Made by a program: the position numbers and the translations under genes
Shown here: positions 7,983-17,153 of the stretch, piece by piece
Position numbering within the stretch: position 1 is the stretch's first letter
Layout: each line of letters opens with the position of its first letter
Notes under the pieces: model-generated
Seen by the model: the letters and a program-made list of their open reading frames with translations, nothing else
What the model was told of the DNA's origin: nothing
Databases searched by the model: none
DNA from: Verrucomicrobiota bacterium
Lineage (GTDB): Bacteria > Verrucomicrobiota > Verrucomicrobiia > Verrucomicrobiales > DEV007
Length of the DNA: 64,000 nt
Direction: 5' to 3'
Assembly: GCA_020630975.1 (NCBI GenBank)
Contig: JAHDID010000020.1
Coordinates: forward strand, 36,834 to 100,833

Positions 7983-10900
7983 TTAGTTTCTAGAAGTGGT
8001 TTCGTAGGCGTTTAGGATAGCACGCGTCACCTGGGTCCAGGCCGCCGCTTCGGCTAGATCGATAGACTCATCTCGCGGAGCATGCCCAGTAGCCAAATAC
8101 GCTTTGGCTTGCTCTTGGTCGGCTTGGTAGATCTTTAGCTGAGCTTGGTAGAGCCCCTCGAGGATCTCCTGCTCTTCGGCGCTAGGTTCTCGACTAGTAG
8201 CTGATTTCCAAGCGTAGGAGACTTTAGCAGCCGTGTTTCCTTCTCGCTTTGCCACCTCATCAGCGAACTTACGAGAGGCCTCGACGTAGCTCGGATCATT
8301 CAGTAGCACTAGTGCCTGCTGTGGGATATTCGAGCGGGTACGCTGGCTGGTACATTCCTCGCGACTCGGCGCATCGAATGACAACATAGACGGGTGGGTA
8401 AAGCTGCGGCAGCGGAACGTATACAAACCCCTCCGATACAGATCGTCATTCGCCCCTTGCTCCCATTTGCGCTTGGGAAAATTCAGATGCTGCCAGTAGC
8501 CAGCCGGCTGGTAGGGTTTCACACTCACTCCACCCTGCTTTTCGACTAGCAGTCCGCTGAGCTGTAGGGCCGTATCGCGGACGAACTCGGCATCGAGACG
8601 CCAGCGTCCCTGCCTGGCCCATAGTAGATTGGTCGGGTCATCCTGCACGAGAGATTCGCTGGGAGTGGAACTCTGCCTATAGGTCTCCGACATGACGATG
8701 GCTTTCACCAGGCCTTTCAGGTCCCAACCCGAGTTTTTGAAATCAATCGCCAACTGGTCGAGCAACTCAGGGTGTGTCGGCGGCTCGCCCTGCCCACCTA
8801 GATCGTCGACATTGCGCGAGATACCTTCGCCAAAGAGTAGCATCCACATGCGATTGACCATGGTGCGCGCAGTCAGCGGATTGCTATCGCCTACGATCCA
8901 GTGCGCCAGATCGAGCCGGTTGCCTCGCCTATCGGCTGGCAGGTCGCCATCGCGTGGTAGGAAAGCTGGTAGAGCAGGCTCGACGACCTCGCCATCCTTG
9001 TCCATCCAGTCTCCTCGGTTGAGGATGCGTGTCATCCGAGGAGTCGGTAGAGGCTCGGATACCAGCATAGTCCGCTGGTTTTTTTCGGCATCTGCTAGCT
9101 GCTTTTTGACCGACTCGAGATGCTTGCGCTTATCGGCGAGGAGAGGTGCGATACCTGTGTAGTAGTCCGTCAGCTTCTTAGTCTGCTCGTCAGAGCGATC
9201 TGCAGCAGAAAGTTTAAGAGCTTCCACCACATCGGTAGGCAACTCGCCAACCCCAGACAACCCAGGATTGAGTGAGCTGGTCAGACTGAGACGAGGGCGA
9301 CCGATATTGTGCTGACTATGCGGTGATTGATGAATCATCTCGACCACCAGTTCGCCGCCATCTCCGAGATCGATCGGATTTTCAAAAATGAATAACGCTT
9401 GGCGATCGGTATCCACTGCGGCACCGTGCCCGTCGCCAGCCCAGCCAGAACCATCGACTTTGCCATCGAATGCTTTTTCAATCGGAAAACCACCTTGGGT
9501 ATGACTAGCCAATCCCTTGGCGATCTTTACCTGCTGGTCGCCGTGTTTGACTCGAAACTCGGAGAGCACAAAGTTGCCATTGCCCCTTGAGAAGTTTTTG
9601 CGAAAACTCTTATCACGACGTGCCTCCAGTAGAATCGCTGAAACCTGTCCCTTAGCTGTCAGGGTGAAGGTGTAGTCGTCCTTAGCAGGATTGGGGCCGG
9701 TGGCGAGCACTGAGCCATCCTCCTGGACTTTGAATACCTGCTTGCCTTTAGACACCATCTCTACCGGCTTTACGATTTGCCACATACTGGCCGCATCACT
9801 TTCGAGTTCGGTCTTAGTGGTCTGCTGCCACTGTAGCTGAGCCTTAGCCAGATTTGCTGATAGATCAGCATCTGCTGCGAGCACTGCGGGTATCTCAGAC
9901 TGCTTGATCTGCTCCCGCAGTTCTACCATTTTCTGACTTTGTGATTCGGTAGGCAACTTCAGATTCGGCTGGCGTCTACCCAAGGTCTTCTCCTTCACAT
10001 CGGCGAAGAACGCGGCAAAAGTGTAGAAATCTCTAGCCGTAAATGGATCATACTTGTGGTCGTGACACTGGGCACAGCCAATGGTCGAGCCGATCCACAC
10101 ATTGGAGACATTGCGCACACGGTCGGCGGCATAAATCGTCAGATACTCCGCAGCTTGTGCGCCGCCCTCCTCAGTAGTCTGCAGTAGGCGATTGTACCCG
10201 GAAGCGATCTTTTGCTCTTGAGTCGCATCAGGCAAGAGATCTCCTGCTAACTGCTCAATCGTAAACTGATCGTAGGGCAGATTTTTATTAAACGCATCGA
10301 TCACATAGTCACGATAGGCAGACACCTCCATAAAGTTGTCGCTGTGGTAGCCAATGGTATCGGCATAGCGAACCAGATCCAACCAATACACCGCCATGCG
10401 CTCACCAAAAGCAGGATGCGCCAGCAACTGATCGACTAGCTTCGAATAGGCCTCTGGCGATTTATCCGCGAGATACCCATCGATGATTTCTGATTTCGGC
10501 GGCAGACCGAGCAGATCAAAATGGAGCCGACGCGCCAGAGTGACTTGATCTGTCTGAGGCGAAAGGGCCATGCCTTTTGTGCTCAGCTCTTTCTTGATGA
10601 AGTGATCAACCGTCGACTCGCCCTGTGGCACATTTTTATCCTGAAGTGGGGCATAGGACCAGTGTGTTTTGTACTCGGCGCCTTCTTCGATCCATTGTTT
10701 CAGTAGCTCTCGCTCCTCGGCTGTGATCGGCTTATGAAACTTCGGAGGTGGCATGATCTCATCCTCATCGTCGGTGATGATGCGGTACCAAGCCTCGCTA
10801 GCCTCCAGATCGCCCGGCACGATGGCAGCGTAGCCACCTAAATCCTCGAAAGCGCCCTCTTTGGTATCCAGCCGGAGATCCGCCTTTCTGTCGTGCTCAT

Positions 10901-11036
10901 CGAACCCATGGCAGGCAAAACACTTATTCGACAGAATCGGCCGAATATCTCGATTAAAGTCGACGCCAGCCGTCGCGCTAGCTGCACATCCGGCGCCCAC
11001 CAAGATAGAGGTGAATAGTTTCTTCATGGATTTCAT
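7983..11036 (-). CDS. PSD1/PSCyt1/PSCyt2 cytochrome-domain protein (DUF1549, DUF1553)
   Basis: A 1017-aa exported protein. A signal peptide (residues about 1-24) precedes a planctomycete-type cytochrome domain with a CFACHG haem-binding motif (CxxCH) near residues 39-43. DUF1549 (PSCyt2) follows, with YWLDLVRYADT near 220 and a second haem-like motif CAQCHDHKYDPFTARDFY near 325. A less conserved central region is followed by DUF1553 (PSD1) at about 700-1000, including NRMWMLLFGEGI and DDLGGQGEPPTHPELLD. It probably transfers electrons while working with the DUF1501 partner on an unknown substrate. Its ATG directly follows the FecR stop codon (TAA then ATG, no gap), which points to translational coupling. 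Confidence 0.95.
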   Translation of the reverse strand: MKSMKKLFTSILVGAGCAASATAGVDFNRDIRPILSNKCFACHGFDEHDRKADLRLDTKEGAFEDLGGYAAIVPGDLEASEAWYRIITDDEDEIMPPPKFHKPITAEERELLKQWIEEGAEYKTHWSYAPLQDKNVPQGESTVDHFIKKELSTKGMALSPQTDQVTLARRLHFDLLGLPPKSEIIDGYLADKSPEAYSKLVDQLLAHPAFGERMAVYWLDLVRYADTIGYHSDNFMEVSAYRDYVIDAFNKNLPYDQFTIEQLAGDLLPDATQEQKIASGYNRLLQTTEEGGAQAAEYLTIYAADRVRNVSNVWIGSTIGCAQCHDHKYDPFTARDFYTFAAFFADVKEKTLGRRQPNLKLPTESQSQKMVELREQIKQSEIPAVLAADADLSANLAKAQLQWQQTTKTELESDAASMWQIVKPVEMVSKGKQVFKVQEDGSVLATGPNPAKDDYTFTLTAKGQVSAILLEARRDKSFRKNFSRGNGNFVLSEFRVKHGDQQVKIAKGLASHTQGGFPIEKAFDGKVDGSGWAGDGHGAAVDTDRQALFIFENPIDLGDGGELVVEMIHQSPHSQHNIGRPRLSLTSSLNPGLSGVGELPTDVVEALKLSAADRSDEQTKKLTDYYTGIAPLLADKRKHLESVKKQLADAEKNQRTMLVSEPLPTPRMTRILNRGDWMDKDGEVVEPALPAFLPRDGDLPADRRGNRLDLAHWIVGDSNPLTARTMVNRMWMLLFGEGISRNVDDLGGQGEPPTHPELLDQLAIDFKNSGWDLKGLVKAIVMSETYRQSSTPSESLVQDDPTNLLWARQGRWRLDAEFVRDTALQLSGLLVEKQGGVSVKPYQPAGYWQHLNFPKRKWEQGANDDLYRRGLYTFRCRSFTHPSMLSFDAPSREECTSQRTRSNIPQQALVLLNDPSYVEASRKFADEVAKREGNTAAKVSYAWKSATSREPSAEEQEILEGLYQAQLKIYQADQEQAKAYLATGHAPRDESIDLAEAAAWTQVTRAILNAYETTSRN

Positions 11037-12299
11037 TTACTCGTAAATACGTATTTCATTAATGCCTCCGCCACTTTGCTTGTAGGTGTCTATATACAAC
11101 TTCACGTATCGCGCACGCACGGGGTCGAATTCAAAAGTCTCAAAAGGGATCGTCTCGTGCTTGCTAGGCACGGCCAACTCGCCATCGATCAATGGCGAAA
11201 AAGCATCTCCATCTATAGATGTCTCGATTCGGAAATCCTTAGCAGCCCGATCATCGTACCACCGGTTATGCGTATTCTGGATGTCGATGCTGGATATCAG
11301 CTCGACCGCCTCAAGATCGATCATGACCCACCCTGTCGACTTCTCTGGCAACAGCCAAAAAGACCAGTCCCGTGGCACCCCAGTGTCGTCCAGCCTGCCG
11401 TCATTGACATTGGATGGTGGAAATAGCTCGGTCTTGTGATTGCTCCAGAAACCACTGCTCTCGACTGGTTTGTGCAAAGCTAGATTGCGTCTTTCGGCAG
11501 GACCAGAGTCTCCAGGCGGAGTCAGGGGGATCAGATACGCATTAGGATCATCCGAGAGCAGAGTGACAGGGCGATTCTCTCCCACTCCGCGGATCTCGAC
11601 GTAGTCCCCATCTCCGAAGATGACCTCCTCTTCTACAGAGCTATTCTCGAACGCGACCTGCCCGTCGAACACATGGGTAAGCACGAATGACTCTGAATTG
11701 CTACTGCCTATGGACACCCCAAACTTGGTGCCCAGATCGCGGAGCGTACCTGTGGGAGTCTCGAGACTAAACGATCCTGGCGTGCCCGAGTGAGTCACCG
11801 TGACGGCCCCCTGAGCCACCACCAAAGTATCGTCCGCTACCACCTGAAAGAATGCTGGCGCCTGGATGACGACGGCGGTCGAGGTGGGAAAGGCCAGCTC
11901 GATCTTGCCATTTTTTAGCTGCATCATCCGCGAGCCCAGCCTCTCGCCTACCATCAGCGAGGCACCTCTCCAGTCAGCCTGCTCGCTACTCTTTAGCACC
12001 ACATCAAAAGACTGCTGCCGCTGGCTCAGCACCAGCAGCGCGATGGCAATCGCCGCTGCGAGCCAGCCCACATTTCGCCACAGTAAAGTTCCATTGCCAC
12101 CAGTCGGTCTCGCAGCAGGCACCGTCGCATCGAGCTCGCTGAGCGACATCTTTTCCAGAGCCTGGTCGATCTCTATCGTACGGTGATAGTAGGCCCGCAG
12201 CTCCGCATCCGAGCGCATTATCTCCTGCAACTCGGCGAACTCCGCATCCGACAGGCTGCGATCGACGAGTTTTAAGACGAGTTCTTTGGCACGATCCAT
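11037..12299 (-). CDS. FecR-type anti-sigma protein with C-terminal discoidin-like domain
   Basis: A 420-aa membrane regulator. The cytoplasmic N-terminus (residues 1-70) is a helical anti-sigma-like region (LVDRSLSDAEFAELQ). One membrane helix lies at about 78-93. The FecR domain (about 105-225) has TPTGTLRDLGTKFGV, the family signature. The C-terminal third (about 265-420, from NLALHKPVESSG to GGGINEIRIYE) resembles an F5/8 type C (discoidin) carbohydrate-binding domain, with RYVKLYID near the end. This suggests that binding of an extracytoplasmic ligand is relayed to the sigma factor. It is 10 bp downstream of the sigma gene and abuts the PSD1 gene. Confidence 0.88.
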   Translation of the reverse strand: MDRAKELVLKLVDRSLSDAEFAELQEIMRSDAELRAYYHRTIEIDQALEKMSLSELDATVPAARPTGGNGTLLWRNVGWLAAAIAIALLVLSQRQQSFDVVLKSSEQADWRGASLMVGERLGSRMMQLKNGKIELAFPTSTAVVIQAPAFFQVVADDTLVVAQGAVTVTHSGTPGSFSLETPTGTLRDLGTKFGVSIGSSNSESFVLTHVFDGQVAFENSSVEEEVIFGDGDYVEIRGVGENRPVTLLSDDPNAYLIPLTPPGDSGPAERRNLALHKPVESSGFWSNHKTELFPPSNVNDGRLDDTGVPRDWSFWLLPEKSTGWVMIDLEAVELISSIDIQNTHNRWYDDRAAKDFRIETSIDGDAFSPLIDGELAVPSKHETIPFETFEFDPVRARYVKLYIDTYKQSGGGINEIRIYE

Positions 12300-12309
12300 G
12301 GTCTAGCTT

Positions 12310-12816
12310 TTAGGAGGTTTGGTTTTCGATACACACTTGGAGTTGGTAGCGATAGCGGCGCAGTTTCTGCGACAGAGCGTTGGGCGATAGGGCCAGTCGC
12401 TCGGCGAGGCTCTTCACCGAATCGCCCTCGACATATCTCCTGACCAGCAGCTCTCTGGCGGTATCGCTGGCCTTCGCCAAACAGGCTGCTAGTGCTCGCT
12501 GCAGATCCGTGTCGGAGTACTCTACCTCGTCGGTCGCCAGTAGCTCGACCAGATCTTCGTCAAAAACCAGTCGCTCTCGACTGCGATCCCGCAGGTAAGC
12601 TTTGGCCTGAAAAAAGCAGACGCGATACGCCCACTTGAGAAAAGGCGTGTCCTGCTGCCACTCATCACGCTTTGCCCAGAGGACCTTATTAGCCTCCTGC
12701 AGCACATCATCAGTAGCAGGCGCATTGGACAATATCTTGGCGATGTAGCAGCGCATCTGTGACTGCGAATCTGTGATCGCGGTGATGAAGTTCAGCTCTG
12801 GATCTGGATCTTGCAC
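12310..12816 (-). CDS. ECF-type RNA polymerase sigma factor
   Basis: A 168-aa sigma-70 family factor. Region 2 lies near residues 12-80 (DDVLQEANKVLWAKRDEW, then FLKWAYRVCFFQAKAYLRDRSRE), and region 4 near 105-160 (ARELLVRRYVEGDSVKSLAERLALSPNALSQKLRRYR, a helix-turn-helix). It matches the sigma type paired with FecR proteins in Planctomycetes and Verrucomicrobia. It heads a cluster running through FecR, PSD1, DUF1501 and DUF423, and the small spacings support a single transcript. Paired repeat copy 2 lies about 110 bp upstream of its start. Confidence 0.92.
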   Translation of the reverse strand: MQDPDPELNFITAITDSQSQMRCYIAKILSNAPATDDVLQEANKVLWAKRDEWQQDTPFLKWAYRVCFFQAKAYLRDRSRERLVFDEDLVELLATDEVEYSDTDLQRALAACLAKASDTARELLVRRYVEGDSVKSLAERLALSPNALSQKLRRYRYQLQVCIENQTS

Positions 12817-12925
12817 ATCGTCTTATACCAACTAGGCCGAAAATGTGTTGCCGAATCGTAGGAAAATTACGTAACAGGCTCTCCACTACCTCATATCGAA
12901 CTGAAAATCAGTGCTATACAAGCCA

Positions 12926-12962
12926 ATTCAATAGGGTGAAATTGTCACTCAATAGGGTACAA
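12926..12962. repeat. Paired 16-bp direct repeat, 21-bp period (copy 2)
   Basis: Reverse orientation (ATTCAATAGGGT...) at 12926-12941 and 12947-12962. The first unit has changes after GGGT; the second is close to consensus. It lies in the divergent gap between the sigma gene and the ThuA gene. Confidence 0.85.
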
Positions 12963-13025
12963 TCGCCCGATTATCCCGCATCACGGGCATTGACCAGTGT
13001 CGTATTCATCGCCACGCTGAGCACG

Positions 13026-14006
13026 ATGAAGAGCATAGTACTTTCGACCCTTACATTGGCAATCCTGACCTGCCTGAGCTACGGAGAGACACCAAAAAAG
13101 GACCCATGGCCAGATAAAGCCGCAGAGCGATTCAAAGGTAAACCAACCGCAGATCACAAAGCAGAGATCGAAGCCAACCTACCTAGCGCCACAGCCAAGC
13201 CCAAGAAGGCTCGCAAAGTGCTGTGCTTCTGGCGCTGCGAGGGCTTTATCCACACCTCGATCCCATTCGGTAATCATGCAGTCGCCAAGATGGCCGAAAC
13301 CACAGGTGCCTACTCCGTGGACATGGCCTATGACTATAGTGTGTTCACCAAAGAGAATCTCGCCCAATACGACGCGATTCTTTTTAATAATACCACCAAC
13401 CTCGTGCCAAATGAGGAGCAGCAGGCAGCGATCATGGAGTTTATCAAAGGCGGCAAAGGTATCGTAGGCTTCCACGCTGCTTCGGATAACTTCAAGCGCT
13501 GGGAAGAGGGTATCGCCTTGATCGGTGGAGTCTTCTCAGGTCACCCATGGAATGCGGGCGGCACTTGGGCATTCAAACTAGACGACCCAGATCACCCACT
13601 GAATGCCGCATTCAAAGGCAAGGGCATCTGGCACAAAGATGAGATCTACTGGTACAACCCCAAGAACTTCCAAGGGCGTGAGCGCCTGCGAGTCCTTATG
13701 AGCCTCGACATGTCTAAAGAGGAGAACAAAAAGCCTCTCGCGAACGAAAAGCACCAAAAACGAGTCGAAGAACTCGGTGGTATCGACAAGATCGATGTCC
13801 CTGTGAGCTGGATCCGCGAGATGGGCGAGGGCCGGCTTTTCTACACCAATCTCGGCCACAATGATATGACTTTCGCCAATCGCGATGTGCTCCAGCACAT
13901 GCTCGATGGCATCCAATACGCCCTAGGCGATATCGAAGCGGATGCAGTGCCCTCAGAAGGCCTAAAACTAGAGCCCGTGCTAGCTCCTGCCAAAGACGCG
14001 CAATAG
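13026..14006 (+). CDS. Exported ThuA-domain protein
   Basis: A 326-aa protein. A signal peptide (residues about 1-20, ending CLSYGE) precedes a ThuA-like class I glutamine-amidotransferase fold, seen in trehalose-utilisation and many planctomycete/verrucomicrobial proteins. Visible features are the first strand KVLCFWRCEGFIHTSIP, the NNTTN.VP turn, GKGIVGFHAASDNF near residues 145-158 (GFHxAxD is typical), GVFSGHPWN, a KDEIYWY block and RLFYTNLGHND near 280. The frame is open further upstream, but that stretch runs through the repeat element, and ATG 13026 begins a normal signal peptide. It lacks the catalytic Cys/His of true amidotransferases; the substrate is unknown. Confidence 0.88.
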   Translation: MKSIVLSTLTLAILTCLSYGETPKKDPWPDKAAERFKGKPTADHKAEIEANLPSATAKPKKARKVLCFWRCEGFIHTSIPFGNHAVAKMAETTGAYSVDMAYDYSVFTKENLAQYDAILFNNTTNLVPNEEQQAAIMEFIKGGKGIVGFHAASDNFKRWEEGIALIGGVFSGHPWNAGGTWAFKLDDPDHPLNAAFKGKGIWHKDEIYWYNPKNFQGRERLRVLMSLDMSKEENKKPLANEKHQKRVEELGGIDKIDVPVSWIREMGEGRLFYTNLGHNDMTFANRDVLQHMLDGIQYALGDIEADAVPSEGLKLEPVLAPAKDAQ

Positions 14007-14026
14007 CACTCGCACAAGGCATTGAG

Positions 14027-14683
14027 ATGTCTGAGTTCATCAACGGTAAGCCGCCCGACCGAGCACCGAGAAATGCAGCAGAAGTCGTCACACTGGTGAT
14101 CGTCTGCCTGTTTTTCTTCGGTATGCTCGGTATGGCGATGCTCGAGAACCGATCGATCTACCAACTGGCTTTACCGATATTTCTGGTCTCTTGGGCGATA
14201 CTGTTAGTGATCCATGAGTTCGGCCATGCTTTGATGGCTAAAGCCCTGGGCTGGCGTGTCGATCTGATCTCGATCGGCACAGGCTACCGACTCACGACAG
14301 AAGTCATCTGGGGAATGCCTACCGAATTTCGAGCAATCCCCCTGTCTGGCTTTGCCATGCCTCGACCTACGGATCTGGTATTTCCTCGGCTAAAGAACAG
14401 TCTGATCTACGCGGCCGGTCCCGGTGTGGAACTACTGCTGATCGGCATATTTTGGCTAGTCATCGGCCACGAACGGTTCTTTTCGCTAGAGCCCACCCTG
14501 TGGCTGATCGGCTGCCAATCGTTTTGTCTAGCGGCAGCGGTAGGCGCTTTCTTCACCTTAGTCCCCCTTTCCGTCACCACCGAGCATGGCAAATCATGGT
14601 CGGACGGGCTCGGCATGATTCTATCTTGGACCTTGCCTGACAGCCACTTTGTTGATTTGATAGAATCATCTCCCGATCGATAA
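14027..14683 (+). CDS. M50 (site-2 protease family) membrane metalloprotease
   Basis: A 218-aa membrane protein. The zinc motif HEFGH (His63, Glu64, His67) lies at the end of the second membrane helix, and further helices lie near residues 22-39, 48-66, 122-145 and 155-180. NPDG is replaced by a less conserved YAAGPGVELLLIG stretch. Proteins of this size are stand-alone S2P relatives that cleave within the membrane or handle small substrates. It lies 20 bp after the ThuA gene and 22 bp before the DUF4870 gene, so the three may be cotranscribed. The substrate is unknown. Confidence 0.8.
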   Translation: MSEFINGKPPDRAPRNAAEVVTLVIVCLFFFGMLGMAMLENRSIYQLALPIFLVSWAILLVIHEFGHALMAKALGWRVDLISIGTGYRLTTEVIWGMPTEFRAIPLSGFAMPRPTDLVFPRLKNSLIYAAGPGVELLLIGIFWLVIGHERFFSLEPTLWLIGCQSFCLAAAVGAFFTLVPLSVTTEHGKSWSDGLGMILSWTLPDSHFVDLIESSPDR

Positions 14684-14705
14684 ATAATAGGAACTCGCAA
14701 AGCCA

Positions 14706-15194
14706 ATGCCTGAAGACACTCCATCCTCATCATCACCACCGCCACCTACACCCGAGGCATCCTCCAGCTCACCACCTCCAGTGCCCGATGGCGCTGATCC
14801 ATTTTTTAATAAATTGGCAGGCCTATTTTGCACCGTGCCTACCTGCCCTCCACTGGAGCAAGGCACCACTCCGGCCCAAGAAGAAAAAATATGGTCAATG
14901 ATCTGCCACATCGGCCCCCTACTCGGCCTAGCTTTCTTGCCCCCTCTGATCATTTTTCTACTAAAGAGAGATGAGAGCCCATTCATCAAAACTCATGCTG
15001 CCGAAGCACTGAACCTTCAGATCACGATAATGATCCTAGCATTAACCGCTGCGATCACGTCGATCATCATCATCCCAGTGATACTAGTCAGCCTATACGG
15101 CGTGCTGGCCATGGTAGCAACGATCCTCGGAGGCGTGAAAGCCTATGAAGGTCGTTTCATGGGGATGCCCCTGAATCTGAGGATCATCAAGTGA
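14706..15194 (+). CDS. DUF4870 domain membrane protein
   Basis: A 162-aa protein. The first 45 residues are Ser/Pro rich and probably disordered. After that comes a DUF4870-like core: WSMICHIGPLLGLAFLPPLIIFLLKRDESPFIKTHAAEALNLQI at about 62-105, then two more membrane segments. The IxWLxKR(D/E)xSPFV.xH..EALNxQ pattern is the family hallmark. Its function is unknown; members are small inner-membrane proteins. It converges on the GMC oxidoreductase gene with 9 bp between the stop codons. Confidence 0.88.
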   Translation: MPEDTPSSSSPPPPTPEASSSSPPPVPDGADPFFNKLAGLFCTVPTCPPLEQGTTPAQEEKIWSMICHIGPLLGLAFLPPLIIFLLKRDESPFIKTHAAEALNLQITIMILALTAAITSIIIIPVILVSLYGVLAMVATILGGVKAYEGRFMGMPLNLRIIK

Positions 15195-15203
15195 CTCGCG
15201 CCG

Positions 15204-16976
15204 TCACGCAAATACCTCACTATTGCTGGGGTCTTGGATAAAACCCTGCGCAATCCACTCTGATACGGCTGATATCGTTAGAAATGGGTTAGCCAACAAA
15301 CAGGTCGGTATCACGGAGCCGTCGGCTACATATAACCCACGGTGTACACCTCCAGTCTTCGCATTGTAAAGCCTACCCTTAGCATCGACGACCCCCTGAT
15401 CTGGGCTATCGCCCATCGGAGCACCACCCAGCGGATGCGCTGTGATCCGACGGCCAAACACCTGCATGTCAAACACACCGCGCCCAACGAATTGCATGCG
15501 ATCGTCGATAGAATTGGTCAGATGTGAGCGCAAAAAATCGACCGTCGACTTCGGAATATCGAATGGCCACTTGGCCTTCAACTGCCCAGTGCGCGACATC
15601 GATAATTCGCCATCTAATGTGTCCTTCGACATGATGAGGAACGACATCATCTGCTCAGGCTTTGCCATCGGATTGATCAACTGCAGATACGCACTTACTG
15701 CCTTGGGATAAGTCAGGTCCTCGAGCAAAAAAGGATCCTTTCGGCCACGAAAATCAAGAGCGCTCTGAATACCGAGACCAGCCCTGTCGTCTTTACGGGC
15801 AGGAATCCCCTGCGACTGAGAAGTCCCAAAACCAACAGGATTGATCCTACGGTCGGCGTGATTCACCATCGCCAAAGTATCGCCATTCCCATTAAAGCGT
15901 TTGCCCAGCATCGCTGAAATAGCCAGTGAACCGGTCGACTGCATCAACAGTTCGTTAGTCCCTATCGTGCCCGCACTGACCACCACATAACTCGCTCGGA
16001 TCGTCTTGGAATAGCGCCGGCCTTCTTTCAGCATCTCGCCGTGGATCAGATAATCACGCTCGCCCAACTTTTCGATCTGGGTGGCGCGGTATCCCGAAAA
16101 AATCTTAGCGCCGTGCTTTTTGGCAATCGGCAGATAACTCGTCGCCGTCGTATTTTTGGCTCCGGTATTATCACCGTTCATGCAGTTTCCATGCAGAGTG
16201 GATGGAGCCTGCTTCACCGGTGCCCCCTCATTGTGAAAGGTCCGAGTCCGCCCCCGTCTACCGATGTTGTCTTTGGTCACATAAGTCGTCAGGTCGAGCC
16301 TCTGATAGCCTCGATATCCAGTAGAGCCAGACACCTTGCGACCGAGGTCCTCCATGAAGTCCATCTTAGGCGAGCTATTCTCACCATCGAAGCTTTTGAA
16401 CAAACGAAGCGTCCGGCTAGCGCGGGTAAAATATTTGTCCAGCGACCGTCCAGTCATACAAGTGGGCCAATTCTTTTCGAAAATCTCATCATCAGGCCGG
16501 ATCGCTACGCTCGCATTGATCAACGAACCACCACCTAAGCCGATACCTCTGAGCACACTGCAGCCCCCCATGTGTTTGAGCTCGAGCAGCTTCTGCTTGG
16601 GAGGCCCTGCCAGCGTAGTCTCCCTGATTGATTCCCCCATCGTTTCAGGGAAATCGCCTGGCACCCACTCTTTGCCCATCTCCACCACACACATCGAGGT
16701 GCCTCGCTTCATAGCCTGCGCGATCCGCGCCGCCATGATGGAGCCCCCATACCCGCTGCCGATCACCACGATATCAAACCCAGGGGCAGTCCCCAACTCA
16801 TCGATATCGTCCGCCAGAGTCTGGTAATTCTGCCGCGCAGTGGAGGCATGAGAAGCGCGATTTGATGCTTGATCCAAATAGGAACCACCTGCCAGCCCCG
16901 CTACTGAACTGTAGCGAATAGCATCTCGACGGCTCACCGGCCGCTGAGTGTCTTGGCTGTCATTTTCTGTTCCCAT
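15204..16976 (-). CDS. GMC-family FAD oxidoreductase (cholesterol-oxidase-like)
   Basis: A 590-aa flavoenzyme. A twin-arginine-like segment (PVSRRDAIRYSSVAGLAGGSY) near residues 14-34 suggests Tat export with bound cofactor. The FAD-binding Rossmann motif is DIVVIGSGYGGSIMAARIAQ at about 69-88. GLGGGSLINA near 150 and AHPLGGAPMGDSPDQGVVDAKGRLY near 515 are GMC_oxred N- and C-terminal signatures, and DGSVIPTCLLANPFLTISA near 550 is the closing flavin segment. This pattern is closest to bacterial cholesterol oxidases and related sterol or alcohol oxidases. The substrate cannot be read from the sequence. Confidence 0.9.
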   Translation of the reverse strand: MGTENDSQDTQRPVSRRDAIRYSSVAGLAGGSYLDQASNRASHASTARQNYQTLADDIDELGTAPGFDIVVIGSGYGGSIMAARIAQAMKRGTSMCVVEMGKEWVPGDFPETMGESIRETTLAGPPKQKLLELKHMGGCSVLRGIGLGGGSLINASVAIRPDDEIFEKNWPTCMTGRSLDKYFTRASRTLRLFKSFDGENSSPKMDFMEDLGRKVSGSTGYRGYQRLDLTTYVTKDNIGRRGRTRTFHNEGAPVKQAPSTLHGNCMNGDNTGAKNTTATSYLPIAKKHGAKIFSGYRATQIEKLGERDYLIHGEMLKEGRRYSKTIRASYVVVSAGTIGTNELLMQSTGSLAISAMLGKRFNGNGDTLAMVNHADRRINPVGFGTSQSQGIPARKDDRAGLGIQSALDFRGRKDPFLLEDLTYPKAVSAYLQLINPMAKPEQMMSFLIMSKDTLDGELSMSRTGQLKAKWPFDIPKSTVDFLRSHLTNSIDDRMQFVGRGVFDMQVFGRRITAHPLGGAPMGDSPDQGVVDAKGRLYNAKTGGVHRGLYVADGSVIPTCLLANPFLTISAVSEWIAQGFIQDPSNSEVFA

Positions 16977-17153
16977 CTAAACCAAAAAAAACCTAACAAA
17001 GAAATAGAGCACAAAAAAAGATCATCAAGATTTTTTAAATAATAAAAAATTTTAATATTTAAAGAATCCCAGCTTCTCTTTTTACATTTTTGGGGATGGA
17101 TGCTGCAGAAAGTTTCTCGTAAAAGGGCTCAAGCGAGCTCAAGTAGTCGCGCG

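Noticed and set aside
12843..13025. N-terminal extension of the ThuA protein
   Set aside because: It would run through repeat copy 2, lacks any signal or domain, and a proper signal peptide starts at 13026.
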